From Anaerolineae bacterium (GTDB lineage: Bacteria; Chloroflexota; Anaerolineae; Promineifilales; Promineifilaceae): a DNA stretch of 16,044 nt. The DNA lies in contig JANQGC010000275.1 of assembly GCA_028277515.1 (NCBI GenBank), positions 1-16,044 on the forward strand. The letters are read 5' to 3'. A program made the translations under genes and the position numbers. A model generated the notes under the pieces. The model was not told where the DNA came from and did not search any database. It saw only the letters and a program-made list of their open reading frames with translations. This document shows, piece by piece, positions 7,258 through 14,646 of this stretch (positions are counted from its first letter, which is position 1; every line of letters starts with the position of its first letter).

Positions 7258-7784
7258 GATGTCTGTTTTTTCTGGAGGATGCTTTGGCTCCTGAAGATAT
7301 GGAATGGTTTAAGATCATCATGCAGCAGACAGCCACCCCGCAAGCGATGGGTGAGCTTTTTAACAACCCGCATGAATGGCGGACGCTCATTACCGAACGG
7401 CTGATTGACTTTATCCGCATGCACATCAGCCAGATGGGCGGCATCACTCCGGCCAGGAACGTCTCCGCTTTGGCTCATATGTTTGGCATCCGCACCGCCT
7501 GGTATGGTCCGGCTGATACGTCCCCGGTTGGCCATGCGGCCAATCTTCATCTCGATCTTTGGGCGCCGAACTTCGGCATCCAAGAATGGTACCAGCCCGC
7601 AGAACTGGAATATGAGATATTTCCAGGGCTGCCACGCGTCGAAGAGGGCTACCTTTATGCCAATGACCAACCGGGATTGGGCATTGATATTGACGAAAAA
7701 CTGGCGGCCAAGTTTCCCTGCCGGGAAGTTGTTGAACAGTGGACGCAAACGCGGCTGCCTGATGGCAGCCCTGCCCGTCCTTAG
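7258..7784 (+). pseudogene. C-terminal remnant of D-mannonate dehydratase (ManD/RspA, enolase superfamily)
   Basis: The intact family members (about 400 aa) dehydrate D-mannonate to 2-keto-3-deoxygluconate or are related acid-sugar dehydratases. Only the last ~175 codons remain. They begin at FFLEDALAPED, directly after the malG stop. Family motifs present are LEDALAPED (second metal ligand E), MGELFNNPHEW (third metal ligand E), RLIDFIRMHISQMGG, SPVGHAANLHLDL, NFGIQEW, and the normal C-terminal DQPGLGIDIDEKLAAKFP. Missing are the capping domain and the early barrel strands with the first metal-ligand Asp and the catalytic Tyr/Arg/His positions. The family WHGPGD segment reads WYGPAD here, losing a conserved histidine. 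The frame has no internal stops. A TTG at 7284 with GGAGG 5 bases before it could start a fragment, but this GGAGGA encodes the conserved Glu-Asp and is probably fortuitous. It is best read as a recent pseudogene, or an assembly junction. Confidence 0.8.
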
Positions 7785-7818
7785 GCGTTTGAACAGGGTG
7801 TGTGGTGGGATTTTACTG

Positions 7819-8619
7819 ATGATGGATATGAAAGAACAGTTCCAGGCCATGCCCACGCGATATCCGGAACTCAGGGGACAGGTCGCCGTCATTACGGGAG
7901 GCGCCAAGGGCATTGGTTTGGGGATTGTCATGCGCCTGGCACGCGAAGGCATGCGCATTGTGATCGCAGATATTGACCGGCAATCGTTGACGGCCGCCGT
8001 CTCTACGCTCCATGAACTAGGTGTTGAGGCTTTTGCTTTTGAAGGTGATGTTTCGCAAACAGAGGTGATAGGCAACCTCTTTGAAAAAACAATAGCGAAC
8101 TTCCATACGGTTCATTTATTGGTGAATAATGCGGCCGATCTCAGTCGCCAAAGATTGCTGGATGAACATGAAGCATTGCTGGATCACCAGCTTGCAAACA
8201 ATATTCGCGGTCCTTATCTTTGTTCTTATCAAGCGGCCAGGATTATGTATGAAGGTGGCGGGGGCAGTATCATCCATCTTTCCTCCGTTGGTGCGCTTCG
8301 AGCGCACATGTCTCCCTTCCCCTATGATGTGACCAAGGGGGCGATCAATGCGATGACCAGGGCTATGGCTATCGACCTGGCTGAATATAATATTCGCGTC
8401 AATGCCCTTGCCCCAGGTGTCACCCAGAAAAACAGAAGCAGAACACCCAATAAGGAAATTACCAGCAGGATCCCCTTGCAAAGAGCCGGATCGCTGGAGG
8501 AATTGAGCGCCACTGTGGCTTTTTTAGCCTCGCCTGATGCCGGCTATATCACCGGCCAGGTTATTTATGTGGATGGCGGAATAACGGCCCAGTTGAGTCC
8601 GCCAGGACAGCTCTTGTAG
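7819..8619 (+). CDS. SDR-family NAD(P)-dependent oxidoreductase
   Basis: This is a classical short-chain dehydrogenase/reductase (266 aa) that interconverts an alcohol and a carbonyl using a nicotinamide cofactor. Visible motifs are TGGAKGIG (26-33, cofactor loop), D51 at the end of the second strand (suggests NAD over NADP), NNAA (103-106), N127/N128, catalytic S156 (LSSVGA), Y169 and K173 (YDVTK), and a C-terminal SPDAGYITGQVIYVDGG. The frame extends upstream over the ManD remnant, but that part is a shadow. ATG at 7819 is chosen, with a weak GGTGGGA site 8 bases before; ATGs at 7822 and 7828 are alternatives. The gene starts 34 bases after the ManD remnant. SDRs paired with ManD often act in hexuronate or aldonate metabolism, so a sugar-acid substrate is an inference only. 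Confidence 0.9.
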   Translation: MMDMKEQFQAMPTRYPELRGQVAVITGGAKGIGLGIVMRLAREGMRIVIADIDRQSLTAAVSTLHELGVEAFAFEGDVSQTEVIGNLFEKTIANFHTVHLLVNNAADLSRQRLLDEHEALLDHQLANNIRGPYLCSYQAARIMYEGGGGSIIHLSSVGALRAHMSPFPYDVTKGAINAMTRAMAIDLAEYNIRVNALAPGVTQKNRSRTPNKEITSRIPLQRAGSLEELSATVAFLASPDAGYITGQVIYVDGGITAQLSPPGQLL

Positions 8620-8644
8620 CCAACAAGAAAGGGATGCATGTGTT

Positions 8645-9586
8645 ATGAAAAGACGGAACTTATTATTAGTATTAATCATGACGGCCGCCGCTTTCACGGG
8701 CTGTCAATTGCTAGAGGCGCCGGCGCCAACGGCGACCCTGCCACCAACCGCCACTCCCCAACCCACGGCAACGGAAGAACCAACGGCCACGCCCATTGCC
8801 ACATCAACTCCTATTCCTACGCCGGAACCAATCCCTGTCTCCCAAGAGGAAGGTTGGGAGTTGGTCTGGCAGGATGAATTTGAGGGGGATGCAATCAATC
8901 CGGACAACTGGATGTACGATATCGGCGGCTGGGGCTGGGGCAATGGGGAAGCGCAGTACTATACGAATCGGCCGGAAAATGCCCGGGTTGAGAATGGTTT
9001 GCTGGTGATCGAGGCGCGCCAGGAAAGATTTGAGGAGAGCTATTACACCTCAGCCCGGCTCTTAACGAAGGATCGCCAGGCTTTTCAGTACGGCCGCATT
9101 GAGGCGCGTATCAAGGTGCCCAAGGGGGCTGGGACATGGCCGGCTTTCTGGATGCTGGGTGATAATTTCGGGCGAGAAACCGAAGACCCGCAGCAGAGTG
9201 AATGGCCCAACGTTGGTGAGATTGACATCATGGAGTATGTCGGCCGTGAACCTGATCTCGTCGTGGGCACCGTCCATGGCCCAGGCTACGCCGGAGCCGG
9301 CGGGCTGACCCGGTGGAACCGGCAGGAACACCTGATTGCTGATGACTTTCACACGTTTTCGATTGAATGGGATTTCGAGGGCATCCGCTGGTTCTATGAT
9401 GGTGAAATGTACTATGATCTAAGCAGGGATGCGGTCGGTGACCGGGAGTGGGTCTTTGACCAACCCTTTTTCATCATCCTCAATCTCGCATTGGGCGGCA
9501 CTTTAGGTGGATTTATTAGCCCAGACATGGAATTCCCGGCTAATATGTATGTTGATTATGTACGAGTTTATCAGAAAACGAATTGA
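8645..9586 (+). CDS. GH16 endo-beta-1,3-glucanase (laminarinase-like) lipoprotein
   Basis: This secreted, surface-anchored glycoside hydrolase (313 aa) probably cuts beta-1,3-glucan such as laminarin or callose. The N-terminus has a signal peptide (MKRRNLLLVLIMTAAA) and a lipobox-like FTGC with C20. Phe at the -3 position is unusual, so lipidation is likely rather than certain. Residues 24-66 are a Pro/Thr-rich linker of TATP-like repeats. The GH16 domain spans about 69-313: WELVWQDEFEG, WGNGEAQYYT, YGRIEARIKVPKGAGTWPAFWML, then the catalytic GEIDIMEYVG with nucleophile E192, D194 and acid/base E197, and VDYVRVYQ at the end. The extra Met in EIDIME is the beta-bulge form found in laminarinases. 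It starts 25 bases after the SDR gene, in line with operon membership. Its products would feed the transporter and the phosphorylase. The exact linkage is an inference from motif style. Confidence 0.92.
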   Translation: MKRRNLLLVLIMTAAAFTGCQLLEAPAPTATLPPTATPQPTATEEPTATPIATSTPIPTPEPIPVSQEEGWELVWQDEFEGDAINPDNWMYDIGGWGWGNGEAQYYTNRPENARVENGLLVIEARQERFEESYYTSARLLTKDRQAFQYGRIEARIKVPKGAGTWPAFWMLGDNFGRETEDPQQSEWPNVGEIDIMEYVGREPDLVVGTVHGPGYAGAGGLTRWNRQEHLIADDFHTFSIEWDFEGIRWFYDGEMYYDLSRDAVGDREWVFDQPFFIILNLALGGTLGGFISPDMEFPANMYVDYVRVYQKTN

Positions 9587-9656
9587 TTTATGGGCGAAAA
9601 TCATTTAAAAAGTTGTCAAATTTCAGGTAACATAATATTCAGTGGGTCAACACACA

Positions 9657-12600
9657 ATGACTGATAATAGACCAAATCTTTATGTAGGTCGCGCGGCCGT
9701 CGACATGCATCAACCACCTGTGCACGGCGGCTTTATAGAAATGTCTGGCGAGACCACCTATCGCATCAGCAATTATGATCAAATGCCGCCCTTCTTCATG
9801 AGCTTAGTCAGCGGCGCCGACCACTGGTTGTTCATATCTAGCAATGGCGGCTTGACTGCCGGTCGCATTGACGCCGATTCAGCCCTTTTCCCCTACGAAA
9901 CGGAGGATAAAATTACGGCTCACCACGAACAGACGGGTAGCAAGGCGATCATTCGTGCCCAACGCGACGGCCGGGTCCATCTCTGGGAACCGTTCTCAGA
10001 TCGTTATCGTGGACTTTACCGCTGTGAACGCCATCTCTATAAAAATATAGCAGGCAATACCCTAATTTTTGAAGAAGTGAACCATGATTTACAGCTTACG
10101 CTGCGAGCAGCCTGGCGGACCGGCGACCGGTTTGGTTTTATAAAAAGTAGTTGGCTGCATAATTGGGGCAAGAAGTCCGGCCGGATTGAACTGCTTGACG
10201 GCCTGCAAAATATCATGCCCTATGGCGCAACCCATGCGCTGCAGACCTCTTTTAGCAGTTTGCTGAACGGATATAAACGGAATGAATTAGATGCCCGCAC
10301 GGGGATGGGTTTGTTTTCGCTAAGTGCCACCCTGACTGACCAGGCGGAGCCAAGTGAGTCCTTAAAGACAACGGTTGCCTGGCAGCATGGCTTGCAAGAC
10401 GGGGTTTATCTGTTGTGCAGCGATCAGCTTGATGATTTTCGTCAGGGGCGCAGGATCAGACAGGAAGAGGATTTACGCGGTAAGGCCGGATCCTATTTTG
10501 TAAACGCAACAATCGAACTGGGCGCCGGGCAAGCGCATCATTGGCATATCGTCGCCGATGTAAACCAGGACAGCGCCGCTGTTGTGCGTTTGGCACGCTT
10601 CCTCGCCGAAGATCGGGAAACGATTGAACCAGCAATCGAGGCAGATATCATCCAGGGTGCGGAGGACCTCAAACGGTATGTCGCCGCTGCGGATGGGTTG
10701 CAGTTGTCGGCGCACCAGGCGACCACGGCGCACCATTTTGCCAACACTCTTTTTAATATCATGCGCGGCGGCCTCTTCGCGGATGGGTATCAAGTGCAGA
10801 AAGCGGATTTGCTGGCTTTCATCCGGACCCGAAACCGGGTGATATTGCAGACGCACCCGGATTGGTTTTCTGCCCTGCCCGAACGGCTGCATATCAGCGA
10901 ATTATATGCCCTGGCGGCCGCCACGGGAGAGCCTGATCTGCGTCGCCTCTGTTATGAATATCTGCCTCTTTTCTTCAGCCGGAGGCATGGCGACCCCAGC
11001 CGCCCCTGGAATCGCTTTTCTATTCATTTGAAAAAAGCGGATGGTTCTCGGAATTTGGATTACCAGGGCAATTGGCGTGATATTTTTCAGAATTGGGAAC
11101 CATTGGCACTCTCCTACCCGGCGTATGTTGAGGGTATGATCGCCAAGTTTCTGAATGCGACCACGGCCGATGGTTACAATCCATACCGGGTCACACGCAG
11201 CGGCATCGAATGGGAAGTGCCGGAACCGGATAATCCCTGGGCGAATATCGGGTATTGGAGCGACCACCAGATCATTTATCTGCAAAAGCTGCTGGAGATT
11301 GCCGAGCAGGTCCATCCGGGGCGTTTGACCCGACTATGGAATGAACCTGTGTTTTCTTATGCCAATGTCCCTTATCGCATCCGCCCTTATCAAGCGTTGT
11401 TGCAGGATTGGACCAACACCATTAACTTCGATTGGGAGGTTGAGCGGGATGTGCAATCGGCCGTCGCTCAAATGGGGACTGACGGCCGCTTGCTGCGTGA
11501 TGCTGCCGGGAATGTGCTTCATGTGACGATGGTTGAAAAGCTGCTGGTGCTGATGCTGGCCAAGCTGACCAACCTGGTTCCCGAAGGCGGGATCTGGATG
11601 AACACCCAGCGGCCGGAGTGGAATGACGCCAATAACGCGCTGGTAGGGAAAGGGCTGTCCGTGGTTACGGCCGCTTATCTTTACCGGTTTATAACTTTCT
11701 GGCAGTTGAGGTTGGCAGGCTTTGAAGAAGAAGCCTTCACGGTCAATTCGGCCGTTTATCAGCTTTATTCCACTGTTCAGGCCACTCTGTCCACCTATCA
11801 AAACCATCTGCAACAGGGTTTTGATGATCGGGGGCGCAAGGCTTTCATGGATCAAATGGGAGAGGCGGCGAGCGAATATCGGGCAACTATCTACCAAATG
11901 GGTCTGCCTGAGACGAAAAATCAACTATCCGGGGAGGAGATTAGCCATTTGCTCTCCACGGCTCGCGCTTATATTGAGCACACCCTGCGCGCCAACCGGC
12001 GCTCCGACAACCTGTTCCATACGTACAATATATTGCAATTGGACGGAGAAAATGCGGCCGTTGAAAATCTCTATCTCATGTTGGAAGGACAGGTGGCGAT
12101 TCTATCCGCCGGTATCCTGACAGCGGATGAATCCCTGGGATTGCTGCAACATTTGCGCAGCAGCGCCTTATATCGCCCGGACCAACATTCTTATATGCTC
12201 TATCCCAATCGCGACATCCCGGGTTTCAGGCAAAAAAATAATGTGAGCGCGGCGCAGGTTGCCGGATCAACGTTGGTTGAATATTTAGACAAGGCCGGAG
12301 ATACGCGCCTGCTGATCCGGGATGAAATGAATGATTATCATTTCAACGGTAGTTTTCGCAATGCCGAAGATGTGCAGCGGGTGCTCAATGAGCTGGAGCA
12401 AGACCCGGCATTGGCGGAATGGGTGACGGCCGAACGGGCTTTCATTTTGGACCTGTTCGAGACCACCTTTAATCATCGCGCGTTTACCGGCCGTTCCGGT
12501 ACTTTCTTCGCCTACGAAGGTTTGGGCAGCATCTACTGGCATATGGTGGCCAAGCTGCTGTTGGCCACACAGGAATGTTATCAGCAAGCATTGGCTTCGG

Positions 12601-13172
12601 CCGCGGATGAGGATGTCATTGCCGGCCTGGAGGCGGCCTATTATGACATTAGAAGCGGAATTGGTTTCAACAAATCGCCCCAGGAATATGGCGCTTTTCC
12701 CAGCGATCCTTATTCACACACGCCAATGGGAGACGGCGCTCGCCAACCGGGAATGACGGGCCAGGTTAAGGAAGAAATCTTGACGCGCTGGGGTGAGTTG
12801 GGGGTATCGGTGCAGGATGGTGTCTTGCAGTTCCGGCCGACCTTATTGCAAGCTGATGAGTTTATGCCCGAAGCGGCCGTTTTTACAACTATCAATGCTG
12901 CGGGAGAGACGAGGAACTGGTCGCTGCCGGCCCATTCACTCGCTTTTACTTACTGCCAGACCCCGATCATTTACACGTCGGGACAAAATGCAAAAATAGA
13001 AGTGACCTTTGCCGGTGGACAAACGGTTGTCAGGAGCGGCGGCCGATTGGATGAGGGCTTGACGAGGCAGCTATTGGATCGGGACCAGGCGTTGGAGGCG
13101 GTACAAGTTACTATTGAAAAAGATGAAAATCAAGCGGTGCGTGATTTTCTTGAAATTACAAATCTAAGGTAA
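9657..13172 (+). CDS. Large GH94-like phosphorylase, candidate beta-1,3-oligoglucan phosphorylase (GH149/GH161 type)
   Basis: This is a 1171-residue cytoplasmic protein without signal peptide, predicted to split oligoglucans with phosphate and release glucose-1-phosphate. It opens with a beta-rich region (RISNYDQMPPFFMSLVS, HWLFISSNGGLTAGR, ADSALFPYETEDKI, HLWEPFSDRY), passes through a helical region from about residue 330, and ends with a beta-rich tail. WND at 655-657 in RPEWNDANNALVGKG matches the catalytic-acid region of GH94-type phosphorylases, making D657 the likely general acid. A conserved-looking GRSGTFFAYEGLGSIYWH segment (ending at H962) and PGMTGQVKEE (from P1031) may contribute to phosphate and glucose binding. 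Length (over 1100) fits GH149/GH161 better than GH94 cellobiose phosphorylase (about 800). The ATG at 9657 is preferred over a GTG at 9642; both have weak ribosome sites. It lies 70 bases after GH16, and the pairing supports beta-1,3-glucan use. Its last 17 bases overlap the toxin gene. The family level is confident, the exact family and linkage moderate. Confidence 0.72.
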   Translation: MTDNRPNLYVGRAAVDMHQPPVHGGFIEMSGETTYRISNYDQMPPFFMSLVSGADHWLFISSNGGLTAGRIDADSALFPYETEDKITAHHEQTGSKAIIRAQRDGRVHLWEPFSDRYRGLYRCERHLYKNIAGNTLIFEEVNHDLQLTLRAAWRTGDRFGFIKSSWLHNWGKKSGRIELLDGLQNIMPYGATHALQTSFSSLLNGYKRNELDARTGMGLFSLSATLTDQAEPSESLKTTVAWQHGLQDGVYLLCSDQLDDFRQGRRIRQEEDLRGKAGSYFVNATIELGAGQAHHWHIVADVNQDSAAVVRLARFLAEDRETIEPAIEADIIQGAEDLKRYVAAADGLQLSAHQATTAHHFANTLFNIMRGGLFADGYQVQKADLLAFIRTRNRVILQTHPDWFSALPERLHISELYALAAATGEPDLRRLCYEYLPLFFSRRHGDPSRPWNRFSIHLKKADGSRNLDYQGNWRDIFQNWEPLALSYPAYVEGMIAKFLNATTADGYNPYRVTRSGIEWEVPEPDNPWANIGYWSDHQIIYLQKLLEIAEQVHPGRLTRLWNEPVFSYANVPYRIRPYQALLQDWTNTINFDWEVERDVQSAVAQMGTDGRLLRDAAGNVLHVTMVEKLLVLMLAKLTNLVPEGGIWMNTQRPEWNDANNALVGKGLSVVTAAYLYRFITFWQLRLAGFEEEAFTVNSAVYQLYSTVQATLSTYQNHLQQGFDDRGRKAFMDQMGEAASEYRATIYQMGLPETKNQLSGEEISHLLSTARAYIEHTLRANRRSDNLFHTYNILQLDGENAAVENLYLMLEGQVAILSAGILTADESLGLLQHLRSSALYRPDQHSYMLYPNRDIPGFRQKNNVSAAQVAGSTLVEYLDKAGDTRLLIRDEMNDYHFNGSFRNAEDVQRVLNELEQDPALAEWVTAERAFILDLFETTFNHRAFTGRSGTFFAYEGLGSIYWHMVAKLLLATQECYQQALASAADEDVIAGLEAAYYDIRSGIGFNKSPQEYGAFPSDPYSHTPMGDGARQPGMTGQVKEEILTRWGELGVSVQDGVLQFRPTLLQADEFMPEAAVFTTINAAGETRNWSLPAHSLAFTYCQTPIIYTSGQNAKIEVTFAGGQTVVRSGGRLDEGLTRQLLDRDQALEAVQVTIEKDENQAVRDFLEITNLR

Positions 13173-13494
13173 TTCGCAGCGCCCGATCAATATGCTGCAT
13201 TAATTCAGGTTTCAATGTGCCGCGCTGCCGCAAAAGGCGCGACTTTGAGATAGCCCGAACCTGCCCACCAAGTAGCACAGAATCAAATGTCAAACCGCCT
13301 TCTCCTTTTGGGATGGGGACGTTGTTTGGGTAGCTGCGCTTAATATTGGCCGCTTTAGTAAAAGGCACAACGACTATTACAGAGCTGTTATTGTTGATCG
13401 CATCACGGCTTACAATGACGACAGGTCGAATACCCGCCTGCTCCGATCCTTCCGTGGGATTCAAACGCGCATCAAAAATATCGCCACGTTTCAC
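13156..13494 (-). CDS. MazF/PemK-like mRNA interferase toxin
   Basis: This 112-aa protein has the MazF/PemK layout: an N-terminal RGDIFDARLNPTEGSEQAGIRPVVIVSRD with the conserved Arg and the RPVV strand, then VIVVPFT with the catalytic-region Thr, and a C-terminal GGQVRAISKSRL segment. Family members cut mRNA at short motifs and stall growth. The start is GTG at 13494-13492, overlapping the TGA of the upstream antitoxin (GTGA), which indicates tight translational coupling. Its last 17 bases run into the 3' end of the convergent phosphorylase gene. The cleavage sequence cannot be predicted. Confidence 0.88.
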   Translation of the reverse strand: MKRGDIFDARLNPTEGSEQAGIRPVVIVSRDAINNNSSVIVVVPFTKAANIKRSYPNNVPIPKGEGGLTFDSVLLGGQVRAISKSRLLRQRGTLKPELMQHIDRALRITLDL

Positions 13495-13772
13495 TCTGTT
13501 TCACCCTCAACCAGCGCCTGCCAATCGCTTTCTGAGAATGATTCAGAAAGCTGCTCGTTCATGTGCTGGTATTCTTCATCGTCAGCCATCGCTTCAAACT
13601 GGCGATCGATTTCCTCTCGTTCTAATTCCAGGAGATATTTTTCCAGAGCAGCAACGATTAGCGCATTACGGTTGGGGACCAGCCCGGCGTCAATAAAATG
13701 TTGTGACCGTTTATTCATTTCAGCAGGAAGAGTGATTGTGGTGCGCACAGTCTCAAATATTTCTAGCATCAT
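13491..13772 (-). CDS. MazE-like (ribbon-helix-helix) antitoxin
   Basis: This is a 93-aa acidic partner of the toxin. Residues 8-48 (ETVRTTITLPAEMNKRSQHFIDAGLVPNRNALIVAALEKYLLELE) have the strand-helix-helix pattern of an RHH DNA-binding domain, which would autorepress the operon. The C-terminal half is rich in Asp/Glu/Ser/Gln (ADDEEYQHMNEQLSESFSESDW), the usual toxin-binding, protease-labile tail. The start is uncertain among ATGs at 13781, 13772 and 13769. A GGTGA stretch just upstream favours 13772 or 13769. A longer frame to 13835 would add residues unlike the family. Its TGA overlaps the toxin's GTG by 4 bases. The pair forms a type II toxin-antitoxin module by arrangement and motifs. 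Confidence 0.78.
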   Translation of the reverse strand: MMLEIFETVRTTITLPAEMNKRSQHFIDAGLVPNRNALIVAALEKYLLELEREEIDRQFEAMADDEEYQHMNEQLSESFSESDWQALVEGETE

Positions 13773-13893
13773 TTTCACCATCGATTTAACTATCAATAAT
13801 GATGATACTTTAAACCCCCTGCCCGTTAGGGTCAAGAAGATTGCTCGGATTTTAATCGTGAGTCGACTGATTTGGCAGCAAGCGGCCGTTTAT

Positions 13894-13994
13894 GGAGGCT
13901 CATGAGCAATATTGGTCCAATCTTTAAGATTGGACCAATCTAAATGGCCAATTGAAAATCTGCTGTTTGCTTACTACTGGATGTCTCGGCCGTT
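13894..13994. repeat. ~100-bp palindromic repeat, copy 1
   Basis: The segment from GGAGGCTCATGAGCAA to CTCGGCCGTT recurs exactly 300 bp downstream without any insertion or deletion, with about 86 of 101 positions identical by hand count. It contains a perfect dyad: ATTGGTCCAATCTT (13911-13924), one T, then AAGATTGGACCAAT (13926-13939). A conserved block TCTAAATGGCC and TGCTGTTTGCTTACT follow. It lies upstream of the antitoxin in non-coding DNA. Confidence 0.85.
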
Positions 13995-14002
13995 TCATGA
14001 TG

Positions 14003-14066
14003 GGGTTAGGCCGGCGGGATTCTACGTCAGATGCTTCCTTTGAATCCTATCCCGCCGGCCCAACCC
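14003..14066. repeat. Long inverted repeat between the two palindromic repeats
   Basis: GGGTTAGGCCGGCGGGAT (14003-14020) and ATCCCGCCGGCCCAACCC (14049-14066) are complementary over 18 positions with one mismatch, separated by 28 bases. No T-run follows. The GC-rich stem could form an RNA hairpin or be the ends of a small non-autonomous element. Confidence 0.75.
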
Positions 14067-14193
14067 TTACCGAACGAACGGGCGCATCATTTGAACGGCC
14101 GATTCATCGCAAACGGGTGGACAGCCAATCCTATTTTTAGCAGTTAATTCTCTATATTCACAAAAACCCGCTAAATCATGGGCTGGTGGCTGA

Positions 14194-14294
14194 GGAGGCG
14201 CATGAGCAAGATTTGTCAAATCTGCCAGATTTGACCAATCTAAATGGCCCATAGAAAACCTGCTGTTTGCTTACTGCCGGAAGTTTCGGCCGTT
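14194..14294. repeat. ~100-bp palindromic repeat, copy 2
   Basis: This copy is aligned with copy 1 at an exact 300-bp offset. Its dyad is AGATTTGTCAAATCT (14209-14223), GCC, AGATTTGACCAATCT (14227-14241) with one mismatch. At one stem position the pair changed from C-G (13918/13932) to A-T (14218/14232), so pairing is kept by a compensatory change. Confidence 0.85.
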
Positions 14295-14646
14295 AGTCCA
14301 GCCTCCACAACCTCCCGTTTTCAAAGCAGAACATTTCTGTTACACTGAGGCTGGTTTCAGAAAGAAAATCGGTTGGAAAAAAGCTAGTGAGAAATTTCGA
14401 CAATTGAAACTTAAGCAAGGATCATTTTAGCTTAAGTATGGTTAACAGCTAGTGTTACCATCAAAAATTGGGTTTTTAGCTTTGTCAAGAAATAGTGGGA
14501 AAGGGCCTTAATTAGTAGTTCGATTCCCTTTGTTCCGCTTTATGGAGTGTACTACTTGTTGAGCGGTAAAAGGGAATGGAATATCGTTAACGAGATTAAT
14601 CAATTGCGCATATTTCCGAATAGTATTTGCAAAGAGAGTTAAATTT
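14295..14646. other. Non-coding region before the repeat protein, with two inverted repeats
   Basis: No convincing gene is seen here. The GC content drops compared with the operon. Two dyads are visible: ACTTAAGC (14409-14416) with GCTTAAGT (14430-14437), a perfect 8-bp pair; and a longer imperfect stem, ATTCCCTTT plus CCGCT (14523-14539) against AGCGG plus AAAGGGAAT (14562-14577), with a small internal loop. Either could be an operator or an RNA structure upstream of the next gene. I found no promoter with a good -35/-10 pair, and AAGAGAG at 14632-14638 is a weak ribosome site. Confidence 0.55.

Noticed and set aside
7753..7770. GGCTGCC-TGAT-GGCAGCC hairpin near the end of the ManD remnant as a terminator
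   Set aside because: It lies within coding sequence for the conserved RLPDGS tail and has no T-run after it.
7405..7818. N-terminal extension of the SDR frame
   Set aside because: These 138 codons are an out-of-frame reading of the ManD remnant. Normal SDR length and the TGGAKGIG position place the start near 7819.
7131..8075. A 314-codon minus-strand frame opposite malG, manD remnant and SDR
   Set aside because: Its translation has no recognisable motif, and the opposite strand carries clear families throughout.
9613..9638. Possible internal promoter (TTGTCA and TAATAT) before the phosphorylase gene
   Set aside because: The spacer is only 14 bp, too short for a normal sigma70 promoter.
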